Positions 23,617 through 32,037 of a stretch of 32,037 nt of DNA are shown here, piece after piece. This stretch comes from Bacteroidetes bacterium GWA2_40_15. GTDB lineage: Bacteria > Bacteroidota > Bacteroidia > Bacteroidales > VadinHA17. Every line of letters begins with the position of its first letter. Position 1 is the stretch's first letter. The position numbers and the translations under genes are program-made. The notes under the pieces are model-generated. The model saw only the letters and a list, made by a program, of their open reading frames with translations, had not been told where the DNA came from and searched no databases. The DNA lies in contig MENI01000004.1 in the NCBI GenBank assembly GCA_001768195.1, forward strand, positions 67,517 through 99,553, read 5' to 3'.

Positions 23617-26600
23617 ATGAACGGGTTACGCAATCTTATTTTATTTCTGATCCTGACACTGATATTCGTGTCAGTGTCGCTCGTTTCGGAGAAGTTTTAT
23701 TTCAGTGATTCTGAATATCATTTCAGAACCAGGGCCTTCAACAGGATCATTGCGGAAAAGGAGATGATAATGGAGACCTGCCTTAATGATATGAAGCCGG
23801 TTCTTGCCAATGAGGACCATCATGGTTCATTATCGGAAAACAATATTTTCCTGAAGGCGGACGAAAATAATATTACTATACTCGAATATATCGACAATAA
23901 GCTTATTTACTGGTCGGACAATGAATTTGATGTTCCTTTACTGCTTGATGATACTCTTTACACCAGACCTCTCACATTTCTGCAGAACGGGTGGTTCCTT
24001 ACAAAGACCATACAGGCAGGAAATGAGAAGCTGATAGGTCTTCTGAGGATACGTACCGAGTACGGTTTTACAAATGATATAATCAGGAATGGTTTTGAGA
24101 AAGAATTCAGATTGTCTGAAAATGTTGGTTTCAGCACAGATGAGGATGCATCGGCTTTTCACGTGAAAGATAAAAATGGCAGGTTCCTTTTTGCCTTGCT
24201 GTTCCCCGGGAAGAAAGAGCTCAGTTATATGGTTTATATACCTTTCATGTTGTGGATTTTAACTTTTGTCTTTTACATTCTGTTTAGTATGCAACTGGCA
24301 AAGTATATGTCAGGCAGAATTAACAGATCGCTTTCAACGCTCCTTCTACTGCTCAGTTTTTCAGTATTGTACTATCTTCTTCTGGTTACCGGTAAACCAT
24401 CGGTTTTCTTTCTTACGGATCTGTTTTCTCCTTACAGCTTTTCCCTCAACAGCCTGGTACCATCACTCGGGCACATGTTAATTCTGGCGCTTCTTGCATC
24501 GCTCTTATCCTATGTTTTTTTCAGAGATTTTCCCATCCCTGAATCAATCCGGGGAAGAAAAATAAAACTTATTCTGTTAACACTTTTTTCAATGATAGCC
24601 GAAGCAGTGATGATCTCTTTATTTCATAATCTGTTCAGTCGTCTTATTTCCACGTCAAACATAAATTTTGAATCATACAAAGTATTGGAATTAAGCTTGT
24701 ACAGCATAGCCGGATATGTATCCATATTACTGTTTCTGCTGGCACCATTGTTCCTGATTCTGAAATTTTTAATAAATGCCAGATCTTTATCCTCCCCTGT
24801 TGTTATTTTGTTAACACTGATATCTCTGTCCGGACTGCTGCCTTTTTATTCAGGTGACGTGAAGGAATTCATTATACTTGCGATCTTCTGGCTGGCTGTT
24901 GTGTTGAGCATATGGATGTCGGTCCGTCGCAATTCAGGATTGTTCAATACTACAGTTCTGGTATCGCTGATCTTCGGGATTTATTCACTTCATTTCATTA
25001 CTATCCTGTCTGAAGATAAGAAGACGGAAAACCTCAAGATCCAGGCGGTTTCATTGTCTACGGAGAATGATCCTGAGGCAGAGCACCTTCTGCTTGATCT
25101 GTGGCCGGTTATTTCGGGTGACACTCTGTTGAAGAGGATGATGTCAGCTGAATCGTTCAATAAGAACAGGGAAGATGCAGACCGGATCACAAACTACATT
25201 CGTAATACTTACCTTGAAGGCTACTGGGGAAACTACAATTATAACATTGTCCTCTGCTCAAATGATGAATTGCTTCAGATCGGAACAGGTAATTCCAGGA
25301 AGGAGAATTGTTTCGGATTCTTCGATAAGCGCATCAGGATGAATGGCCAGCAGCTGACAGGCACAGGATTTTATTTTATTGATAATCAGGGAGGAAGGAC
25401 TAACTATCTTGGAAGATTATTCTATAAGACCGGAAAGAGAATCACAAACGGATTATTTATTGAACTTTACAGTGACGTAAATGTATTTCAGCCGGGATAC
25501 TCTGAATTGCTTCTTGATAAAAAGTATCATAAATATACCGGATTAAAGGATTATTCATTTGCAAAATTCATAAATGGGGAAATTGTCCTCAGAACGGGTG
25601 ATTTTCCTTACGATAAAACTGATACAGAATATGTTGATGGGTTATCGGATTACAGAATATTCAGTATCGGGGGATTCAGGCATGTGGTTTACAAAAACGG
25701 GAGTGCAACCGTTATTATATCACTACCTGATCTTACCCCGGGCGACCTGATAATATCTTTTGCCTACCTGTTTGCTTTTATCCTGATCTTCTCAAATCTT
25801 CTAATTCTTCTGATACGCATCCCTTCGTTCAGGAAAATGACTGCTTTGAATTTCCGCCAGAAGCTTCAGCTTTCATATACAGGAATTCTGTTATTTTCCT
25901 TCATTCTGATAGGTACTGTTGTTGCGATGCTTACCATAAAGGAATATCAGTCGAAGCATAACGAGAATATCAGGGAGAAGCTTAATTCTGTTTATCTTGA
26001 GATGGAAGGAAGGCTGGCATCAGAAAAGCGGATTTCAACCGACTGGCGCAATGCTGCTTATTCATCGCTGAATGATTTCCTGGTCAGACTTTCAAATATC
26101 TTTAACACTGATATTAATCTCTATGATGTTCACGGATATCTGATTGCAACTTCAAGAGAGGAGATTTTCTACCGCGATCTGATCAGCCGGAGGATAAATA
26201 ACCTGGCTTTGATCAACATGTCGGATCTTACCAGAAGCGAATATTATCAGAAAGAGAGAATAGGTAAGATGGAGTATATATCAGCATATGTGCCTTTTTA
26301 CAATAATGAGGGACAGGTACTGGCATATCTGAATTTACCCTATTTCAGGATGCAGAGTCTCCTCGCGAATGAGATCTCCAACCTGATTGTTGCTGTTATT
26401 AATTTCACGCTACTCCTCGTGCTGATAACAATGAGTCTCTCTGTTTTTATAAGCGGCAGACTCACAGCACCTCTCTCGATGCTGAGCGAAGGTCTGGCAT
26501 CGGTCGGAGTAGGAAAGAAAAGTGAACATTTGAAATACAGGGGGAGCGATGAGATAGGGGAGCTCGTAAGGCAGTATAACAGTATGGTGGATGAAATAGA

Positions 26601-27321
26601 GGAGAGTGCACGAAAACTTGCAAATTCAGAAAGGGAATATGCGTGGAGGGAGATGGCAAAACAGATAGCTCACGAGATCAAGAATCCGCTGACACCTATG
26701 AAATTAAATATTCAGCAGCTCCTTAAGTCATGGCATGACAAGATCCCCGGATTTGAAAGGAAGCTTGAAAATTTCTCAAGGAACCAGATTGAGTATATTG
26801 ATAACCTTTCGTCGATAGCCACGTCATTTTCATCATTTGCAAAAATGCCCGGCAACAATCCGGCAGAGGTTGACCTTACAGAGCAGGTCAGGATCTCTCT
26901 TGAATTGTACAGGAACAGTGATAATCTCAGATTTGATGTTGAATGGCCACGTGAAAGCAAGGTGATAGTTTTTGCTGACAGGGAGCATCTTAACGGCATC
27001 TTCTCCAACCTTATCAAGAATGCAATTCAATCAATACCACAGGGAAAGCTAGGAGTTGTAGGTATTAAAATGGAGATAAAGGGGAACAAAGTGACTGTGG
27101 CTATATCAGACAACGGTACCGGTATACCTGAGGATATCAGGATGAAGATGTTCACTCCGAATTTCACTACAAAATCCTCCGGGATGGGATTGGGTCTGTC
27201 CATTGTAAGAAAGTATGTTGAGAATGCCGGCGGAACCATATGGTTTGAATCGGAGAGTGACAAAGGAACAATCTTTTTTGTAGAGCTTCCGGTCAAGTAT
27301 ACTGTTGAAAAACCATTGTGA
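23617..27321 (+). CDS. Very large polytopic sensor histidine kinase, NtrY-like
   Basis: 1234 aa. Order visible: helix 1 (about 5-25); extracytoplasmic domain (26-205); an eight-helix membrane block (about 205-465); a second soluble domain (466-705); helix (about 707-735); helix (about 752-776); third sensory domain (777-918); helix (about 920-948); HAMP (about 945-1000, with G-S-D-E-I-G-E-L); DHp with H1019 in A-H-E-I-K-N-P-L-T-P-M-K; GHKL domain with N-L-I-K-N-A-I-Q-S-I-P, D-N-G-T-G-I-P, F-T-P-N-F-T-T-K and G-M-G-L-G-L-S-I-V. The A-H-E-I-K-N-P-L-T-P signature is that of NtrY-type kinases. No receiver domain or response regulator is adjacent. Lies 15 nt after rlmH. The signal sensed is unknown. 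Confidence 0.9.
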   Translation: MNGLRNLILFLILTLIFVSVSLVSEKFYFSDSEYHFRTRAFNRIIAEKEMIMETCLNDMKPVLANEDHHGSLSENNIFLKADENNITILEYIDNKLIYWSDNEFDVPLLLDDTLYTRPLTFLQNGWFLTKTIQAGNEKLIGLLRIRTEYGFTNDIIRNGFEKEFRLSENVGFSTDEDASAFHVKDKNGRFLFALLFPGKKELSYMVYIPFMLWILTFVFYILFSMQLAKYMSGRINRSLSTLLLLLSFSVLYYLLLVTGKPSVFFLTDLFSPYSFSLNSLVPSLGHMLILALLASLLSYVFFRDFPIPESIRGRKIKLILLTLFSMIAEAVMISLFHNLFSRLISTSNINFESYKVLELSLYSIAGYVSILLFLLAPLFLILKFLINARSLSSPVVILLTLISLSGLLPFYSGDVKEFIILAIFWLAVVLSIWMSVRRNSGLFNTTVLVSLIFGIYSLHFITILSEDKKTENLKIQAVSLSTENDPEAEHLLLDLWPVISGDTLLKRMMSAESFNKNREDADRITNYIRNTYLEGYWGNYNYNIVLCSNDELLQIGTGNSRKENCFGFFDKRIRMNGQQLTGTGFYFIDNQGGRTNYLGRLFYKTGKRITNGLFIELYSDVNVFQPGYSELLLDKKYHKYTGLKDYSFAKFINGEIVLRTGDFPYDKTDTEYVDGLSDYRIFSIGGFRHVVYKNGSATVIISLPDLTPGDLIISFAYLFAFILIFSNLLILLIRIPSFRKMTALNFRQKLQLSYTGILLFSFILIGTVVAMLTIKEYQSKHNENIREKLNSVYLEMEGRLASEKRISTDWRNAAYSSLNDFLVRLSNIFNTDINLYDVHGYLIATSREEIFYRDLISRRINNLALINMSDLTRSEYYQKERIGKMEYISAYVPFYNNEGQVLAYLNLPYFRMQSLLANEISNLIVAVINFTLLLVLITMSLSVFISGRLTAPLSMLSEGLASVGVGKKSEHLKYRGSDEIGELVRQYNSMVDEIEESARKLANSEREYAWREMAKQIAHEIKNPLTPMKLNIQQLLKSWHDKIPGFERKLENFSRNQIEYIDNLSSIATSFSSFAKMPGNNPAEVDLTEQVRISLELYRNSDNLRFDVEWPRESKVIVFADREHLNGIFSNLIKNAIQSIPQGKLGVVGIKMEIKGNKVTVAISDNGTGIPEDIRMKMFTPNFTTKSSGMGLGLSIVRKYVENAGGTIWFESESDKGTIFFVELPVKYTVEKPL

Positions 27322-27342
27322 AAACAACTCGTCAAAATTGAG

Positions 27343-27357
27343 ATTGAATAATTCAAT
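27343..27357. promoter_or_regulatory. Small AT-rich dyad upstream of the T9SS cargo
   Basis: ATTGAAT-A-ATTCAAT, 7-bp perfect arms, 34 nt upstream of the ATG at 27391. Could be an operator; a chance match in AT-rich DNA is also plausible. No clear TAnnTTTG box in this gap of 69 nt. Confidence 0.25.
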
Positions 27358-27390
27358 TTATTATCTATATTAGCAGTTCGTATCAGTTTT

Positions 27391-30300
27391 ATGATAGTGA
27401 AGTCAGGGAACAATATTAAAAAAATACTGCTGAGTTTACTAATTCTTTTAGGATTGGCGGCTTCTCTGTATTCACAGGATAAAAAGATCGGCAACATTGT
27501 CAATATTTACAGAAGAGTGGAAAGTATAGGAATCGATAATGTTACATTAACTGATGTTGACAATCTTGCACCCGGAGATACGGTTCTTCTGATTCAGATG
27601 AAGGGAGCGAGTATTAATGTTCCGGAAACAGGAGATTATGGATCTTTCAAGGATTTTTACGGTAAGCCGGGTTTTAGTGAATTCCTGATAATTGAATCAG
27701 TCAACACAGGTACAAAAAATGTAGTTTTCAGAGCCAATATTGTAAACCCTTTTGATGTAGCAGGAAGGTTGCAGCTTGTAAAGGTTCCGTATTACAATAC
27801 AGCTACTGTCACCTCGACACTTACCTGTCAGCCATGGGACAGTATCACTAAAACCGGGGGTGTTCTGGCAATGATCATAGGAAGTACTCTCACTCTGGAG
27901 GCTGATATTGATGTTTCAGGCAAGGGCTTTAAAGGAGGGATCATTTCGCAGGGGGATGGTACCTGCATATCCTCAAGTGGCTTGAATAATTTCAGTTTTC
28001 CTGCAAGTAATACTAATTCGGGATATAAGGGTGAAAGTCCTGCTACCAGGGCATTTATTGCCCTGGGAAACATTCCACCGGTTTTTCCTGATTATGCTAA
28101 AGGGAAAGGAGCTAATTTTACAGGTGGCGGTGGTGGAAACGGAAGATTTTCGGGTGGTGGCGGGGGATCGAACTGGGGCCTCAGCGGAGGAAAAGGAGGT
28201 AGGGAGAGTGCAGCCTGTGTACCAAGTAATGACGGAGGAATTGGAGGTCTGACAATAAGATTCACAGATATTGAGGGAGGTTTCTTTATGGGTGGTGGTG
28301 GAGGCGCTTCAACTTATGAAGCAGGTAATACGACCGCAACTCCGGGAGCAAATGGAGGAGGAATAATAATTATAATCTGTGATACAATTAAGGGAAATGG
28401 ACAAATAATTAATGCAGAGGGAGGCTCTCCTAATACAACTTATCCGAGTGTATCGGGAAATGCCGGAGCAGGAGGCGCAGGCGGAGGAGGTTCAATAGCA
28501 CTCTACCTTCAGAGTTTTGCATCAGGAGCATCATCCGATCTGACAATCTCAGTGAAAGGCGGAAAAGGAGGAAATACAAGTAACCCGTGGGGGGAGGGCG
28601 GAGGCGGAGGGGGAGGGCTGATCCTTACCAATAATATTACACCTCCTGCCAATGTAACTAAAACAGTTTCAGGAGGATTGGGAGGTACCAGACCTCCCGG
28701 ATCTACTCTTGGCGTATCCGGGCTTGACGGTGGAACTCTGAATAACTACTCCCCTTTACTGAACGGCTTCCTCTTTAATTCAATACGTTCTACGGTTACC
28801 GGAGACCAGACAGACTCAATATGTTCAAATGTACCCTTCGGAGTCATTTCAGGTACAATACCTTTCGGAGGAACTACTCCATATACACTACTGTGGGAAT
28901 ACAGCACCTCATCTGAATCAACAGGTTTTGCTCCTGCTCCGGGAGTGAATAACGCACAGAACTATACACCACCTGCTATACTTACACAGACAACATGGTT
29001 CAGAAGAATTGTTACCGACAGCAGTACTCCTGATGTACTTGTTGATATTAGCAAGCCTGTTAAGGTCATTGTTCAGCCTTATATCAAAAGCAATATAATC
29101 GGAGATCCCGACACAATCTGTTATGCCCGGGATCCTGTTGCACTTGTTTCGAAAGCAAGTCTCCAGGATGGTAACGGCATTTACAACTTCAAATGGACTG
29201 TCAGTACAGATGATGCTTCATTCAGTGCACCTGCAAATAACGACAGCCTGGAAGCTTATACACCGGGACCGGGACTTACTCTGACTTCATGGTACAGGCG
29301 TACAGTTACTTCCGGAAGATGCGTTGATGTATCAGCTTCGGTAAGGATCAATGTACTCGATACAATAAGCAATAACAGAATCTTATCTCTGCCGCAGGAT
29401 ATCTGCTACGGGATGACTTTCAACGATCTGACAGGAACTACCCCTTCCACCACACCTGCCCTTGGAGGCGGAGATAACTCATACAGATACTTATGGATAA
29501 GCAGTATGAATGGTTCTTCGTGGGCCCCTGCGACTGGTATTAATAACACGGCAAATTACAATCCCGCAGAACCGGCTGAAAAGGTTCCTTTGAATGAGTA
29601 TAAGTTCATGAGGGTAATAAAATCAGGAAGTCAGGATGTGTGCGTGGATACAACTTCAATGGTACTGCTGAGGGATTACCCTGTGCTTACTAATAACAAT
29701 ATTGTTACTGCTGAGCAGAACGCATGTTCGGGTCTGCCTCCGGTATTGCTTACAGGTTCGGATCCTCTTAACGGCGACGGAACCTATACCTATATCTGGC
29801 AGGACAGCTCAAAATCCAATCCTGTGTGGACACCTATAACGGGAGCTACAGGGCGTGATTATCAGCCTCCTGCTTTGACCGATACTACACGATACCGGCG
29901 GATTGTAAATTCATCCTCCTGTTCTGATATCAGCAAATCAGTAAGAATAAATGTTCATAAGGTTATTACTGGCAATATTATTTCGCTGATGTCAGGAGGA
30001 ACCGATACAACTATATGCAACGGAGCAAATCCGAACAGGTTTAAAGCTACTTTGCCAACCGGTGGTACCAATATTCCGGGCGATTATGCATACGAATGGC
30101 TCTTCTCAACAGATAATTCCACCTGGAACCCTGTTGTAGCAGCGGGCACAGCGCAGGGATATGATCCGCCGGCGCTGAATGCTACAACGTATTACAAGCG
30201 TAAAGTTCTTTCCGGTGCATGCTCTGACATAAGTGCTGCTACTATCAGGATTATAGTACTTCCTTCAATTGGTAATAATATAGTGATTCCTCCTGCCGTA

Positions 30301-31122
30301 ATATGCAAAGATTATGTACCGGCCGTTATCACAGGGAATACCCCCACCGGAGGTGATGGGAACTATAAATATCTATGGTTGCAAAGCACCGATAACGGAG
30401 CGACCTGGCCTCCGGCCACAGGCACAAATAACGATCCCTCAGGGAACTATCAGCCTCCGGCACTAAGTATTGATATGAAATACAGAAGGGTAGTAACTTC
30501 CGGCGATCTGAATTGTTGCATTGATACCTCAGACTTTGTAGACCTGCTGATACACAAGCTTCCGTCAAGCCCGGTTTCTGCAGGGCCTGACACGACAATT
30601 TACTCGCCTGATGGTTATTACATAATGCGTGCTTCTCCAATAATTTACCCGGCGTATGAAACCGCTTTATGGACATTTACATCAGGAGAAGGGGAAATTG
30701 TTGATCCGGCACTCAGTACCACTGAAGTAAAATACCTTTCAATCAGCTCGCCAAATACATTCCTGTGGACCGTTACAAACGGACCATGTATTAACAAAGA
30801 TGAAGTAATTATAACTGTTTTAAAAATTGGAATACCAAATGGATTTTCTCCAAATGGTGACGGGATGAATGATGTCTTTGAGGTAAAAGGACTTGAGACG
30901 GATTTTCAGGAAGTAGAACTGAGTATTGTTAACAGTGCCGGTTCAGAGGTATTCCACACTACAAACAAGAATGGTCAGCAATGGAGTGACTGGGATGGAA
31001 AAAACTCCAAAGGAATTGATCTTCCGGAGGGCACTTATTACTACATATTGATGATTGATCCGGATAAAACTGATGCAGGGCCTACAAAAAGAAGCGGATT
31101 TATTGTATTAAAGAGAAGATAG
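27391..31122 (+). CDS. T9SS type B cargo: glycine-rich, Ig-like-repeat surface protein with gliding motility-associated C-terminal domain
   Basis: 1243 aa. Signal peptide about 1-29 (K-K-I-L-L-S-L-L-I-L-L-G-L-A-A-S-L-Y-S-Q). N-terminal beta domain about 30-240. Residues about 243-450 are glycine-rich with many G5 or longer runs (F-T-G-G-G-G-G-N-G, E-G-G-G-G-G-G-G-L). Residues about 466-1059 hold six repeats of roughly 95-105 residues, each with I-C or A-C, P-x-x-G-G-x-G-x-Y-x-Y-x-W, W-x-P-A-T-G, Y-x-P-P-A-L, Y-R-R-x-V-T-S-G and C-x-D-x-S. A PKD-like unit (about 1062-1146) precedes the sorting domain (about 1149-1243): P-N-G-F-S-P-N-G-D-G-M-N-D-V-F ... P-E-G-T-Y-Y-Y, ending V-L-K-R-R. That domain is the type B T9SS signal, so the protein is secreted to the cell surface. 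The PorP/SprF-like gene follows directly. Confidence 0.92.
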   Translation: MIVKSGNNIKKILLSLLILLGLAASLYSQDKKIGNIVNIYRRVESIGIDNVTLTDVDNLAPGDTVLLIQMKGASINVPETGDYGSFKDFYGKPGFSEFLIIESVNTGTKNVVFRANIVNPFDVAGRLQLVKVPYYNTATVTSTLTCQPWDSITKTGGVLAMIIGSTLTLEADIDVSGKGFKGGIISQGDGTCISSSGLNNFSFPASNTNSGYKGESPATRAFIALGNIPPVFPDYAKGKGANFTGGGGGNGRFSGGGGGSNWGLSGGKGGRESAACVPSNDGGIGGLTIRFTDIEGGFFMGGGGGASTYEAGNTTATPGANGGGIIIIICDTIKGNGQIINAEGGSPNTTYPSVSGNAGAGGAGGGGSIALYLQSFASGASSDLTISVKGGKGGNTSNPWGEGGGGGGGLILTNNITPPANVTKTVSGGLGGTRPPGSTLGVSGLDGGTLNNYSPLLNGFLFNSIRSTVTGDQTDSICSNVPFGVISGTIPFGGTTPYTLLWEYSTSSESTGFAPAPGVNNAQNYTPPAILTQTTWFRRIVTDSSTPDVLVDISKPVKVIVQPYIKSNIIGDPDTICYARDPVALVSKASLQDGNGIYNFKWTVSTDDASFSAPANNDSLEAYTPGPGLTLTSWYRRTVTSGRCVDVSASVRINVLDTISNNRILSLPQDICYGMTFNDLTGTTPSTTPALGGGDNSYRYLWISSMNGSSWAPATGINNTANYNPAEPAEKVPLNEYKFMRVIKSGSQDVCVDTTSMVLLRDYPVLTNNNIVTAEQNACSGLPPVLLTGSDPLNGDGTYTYIWQDSSKSNPVWTPITGATGRDYQPPALTDTTRYRRIVNSSSCSDISKSVRINVHKVITGNIISLMSGGTDTTICNGANPNRFKATLPTGGTNIPGDYAYEWLFSTDNSTWNPVVAAGTAQGYDPPALNATTYYKRKVLSGACSDISAATIRIIVLPSIGNNIVIPPAVICKDYVPAVITGNTPTGGDGNYKYLWLQSTDNGATWPPATGTNNDPSGNYQPPALSIDMKYRRVVTSGDLNCCIDTSDFVDLLIHKLPSSPVSAGPDTTIYSPDGYYIMRASPIIYPAYETALWTFTSGEGEIVDPALSTTEVKYLSISSPNTFLWTVTNGPCINKDEVIITVLKIGIPNGFSPNGDGMNDVFEVKGLETDFQEVELSIVNSAGSEVFHTTNKNGQQWSDWDGKNSKGIDLPEGTYYYILMIDPDKTDAGPTKRSGFIVLKRR

Positions 31123-31133
31123 TGTTGCTTATA

Positions 31134-32037
31134 TTGAAAAAGTCATATACGGGTTTCATACCAGCCAGAATTCGCGGGCGGATTTTCAGTCTGCTTTTTA
31201 TTTTTATTCTGACCAGTCTGACCATACAGGCTGCACCTGATTCTACCAGCATAAGCCTTGGGTATCCGGTATACAGTCAGTATTTGCAGAACGGGCTGGT
31301 AATAAATCCTGCCTATACAGGTACGAGGGGAGCCCTCAGCGGATTTCTTTCATACAGGCAGCAGTGGATCGGAACTGAAGGAGCTCCGACACTGCAATCA
31401 GTTTCACTGCATGCTCCGTTTAAAAACGACAAGGTGGCACTTGGGCTTCTGGGCCAGTTCATGCAGTATGGTTATACCAAAACATCAAGTATATATGCAA
31501 GTTATGCTTATCATATAAGATTGGCCAGAGGGAAGCTTTCATTCGGCCTTAAGGGTGGGATTGACATGTCAAACAGCGATTTTTCTAAAATCAGTACCAC
31601 TACCCCCGGTGATAAGGTTTTTACAAATAATGATGATCCGTATATTCTCCCTAATGTTGGAGCCGGAGTCTATTATTTCAGTGAGAAATTATTTGCGGGA
31701 TTTTCTGTTCCGCAGTTTCTGAGCTATCAGAAAACAGGCACAAATTCTGTTCAGTCATATCATAGGTTCAATGATTATGACTTTATATTTTCAGGAGGAG
31801 GACTTATAACATTCTCCGACTTTTTCAAATTCAAGCCTTCAGTGCTGATTCATTATTCACTGGATGAGGCAGAAAAATTCAAGCAGTTTGATATAAACGG
31901 CAATTTTATTTTAGCAGACATTATCTGGTTTGGAGGGTCATGGAGAACCAATGAAGAGGTGGTGGTAGGTATCCTGCAGTTGCAGGTCACTCCCCAGCTT
32001 ATGTTTGGTTTTTCTTACGATTATCCGGTTGGCAGAA
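31134..32037 (+). CDS. PorP/SprF-family T9SS membrane protein, 3' truncated by window edge
   Basis: About 301 residues visible, open to the window end. After a signal peptide (K-K-S-Y ... S-L-L-F-I-F-I-L-T-S-L-T-I-Q-A) comes P-V-Y-S-Q-Y-L-Q-N-G-L-V-I-N-P-A-Y-T-G, the defining start of the PorP/SprF family, then Y-R-Q-Q-W-I-G, further barrel strands, L-P-N-V-G-A-G-V-Y-Y-F-S, and I-H-Y-S-L. Members are outer-membrane proteins that associate with specific type B cargo (SprF with SprB). The start is uncertain: GTG 31122, TTG 31125 or TTG 31134; the last gives the best signal peptide (L-K-K-S). It begins within 12 nt of the cargo stop, so the two are co-transcribed and likely cognate partners. Confidence 0.9.
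   Translation, partial: MKKSYTGFIPARIRGRIFSLLFIFILTSLTIQAAPDSTSISLGYPVYSQYLQNGLVINPAYTGTRGALSGFLSYRQQWIGTEGAPTLQSVSLHAPFKNDKVALGLLGQFMQYGYTKTSSIYASYAYHIRLARGKLSFGLKGGIDMSNSDFSKISTTTPGDKVFTNNDDPYILPNVGAGVYYFSEKLFAGFSVPQFLSYQKTGTNSVQSYHRFNDYDFIFSGGGLITFSDFFKFKPSVLIHYSLDEAEKFKQFDINGNFILADIIWFGGSWRTNEEVVVGILQLQVTPQLMFGFSYDYPVGR

Noticed and set aside
23617-27321. Identification of the large kinase as PorY, the T9SS regulator
   Set aside because: PorY is much smaller and lacks the eight-helix block; proximity to T9SS cargo alone is not evidence.

Overview
The window reads as a chromosomal segment of a Bacteroidota (Bacteroidetes) bacterium, probably an uncultured Bacteroidales-like lineage. Signs seen in the sequence: type IX secretion (T9SS) cargo with a gliding-motility C-terminal domain next to a PorP/SprF-like protein; a Bacteroidetes outer-membrane porin; DUF4783 next to nadC; double-FtsX ABC permeases in tandem; and repeated TAnnTTTG boxes, the -7 element of the Bacteroidetes primary sigma factor, upstream of housekeeping genes. 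The genus assignment is inference.

Layout. 1-2822: 3' part of a porin gene, then an MltF-like lytic transglycosylase lipoprotein. 2823-3976: a CoA-pyrophosphatase-type NUDIX gene bracketed by copies of a GC-rich dispersed repeat. 3977-9956 (minus strand): an ABC permease array of the MacB/FtsX type with two intact genes, a 5' stump of a third (157 codons), a 19-codon 3' stump of a paralogue, and a DUF559 endonuclease-like gene boxed by C-run/G-run palindromes. 9957-10476: a long divergent regulatory region with a 23-bp perfect hairpin, a dyad, and sigma-54-like sites. 10477-13195: an NtrC-type sigma-54 activator and its sensor kinase, overlapping by 11 nt. 13192-14436: a LolC/LolE-type permease converging on the kinase, sharing stop-codon bases.

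14730-15899: a NamZ/DUF1343 exo-muramidase lipoprotein. 15900-16167: hairpin repeats. 16168-17364: a class I/II aminotransferase. 17522-20158: valS. 20245-21546: a lipoprotein of unrecognised function whose spacing of conserved His and Glu resembles a metallopeptidase that has lost its catalytic Glu. 21704-22940: nadC and a DUF4783 gene. 23128-27321: rlmH followed 15 nt later by a very large (1234 aa) sensor kinase with an eight-helix membrane block. 27391-32037: a 1243-aa T9SS type B cargo with a polyglycine region and six Ig-like repeats, then a PorP/SprF partner cut by the window end.

Functional themes: envelope biology (porin, peptidoglycan turnover by MltF and NamZ, lipoprotein/efflux permeases, two sensor kinases, T9SS surface display) interleaved with core genes (valS, nadC, rlmH). 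The most unusual region is 6491-10476: a decaying and rearranged permease array with a DUF559 cassette, probably controlled by the divergent NtrC-type pair. Nothing here proves a new defence or mobile system; the DUF559/palindrome cassette and the sigma-54 control of the permeases are the best candidates for follow-up.
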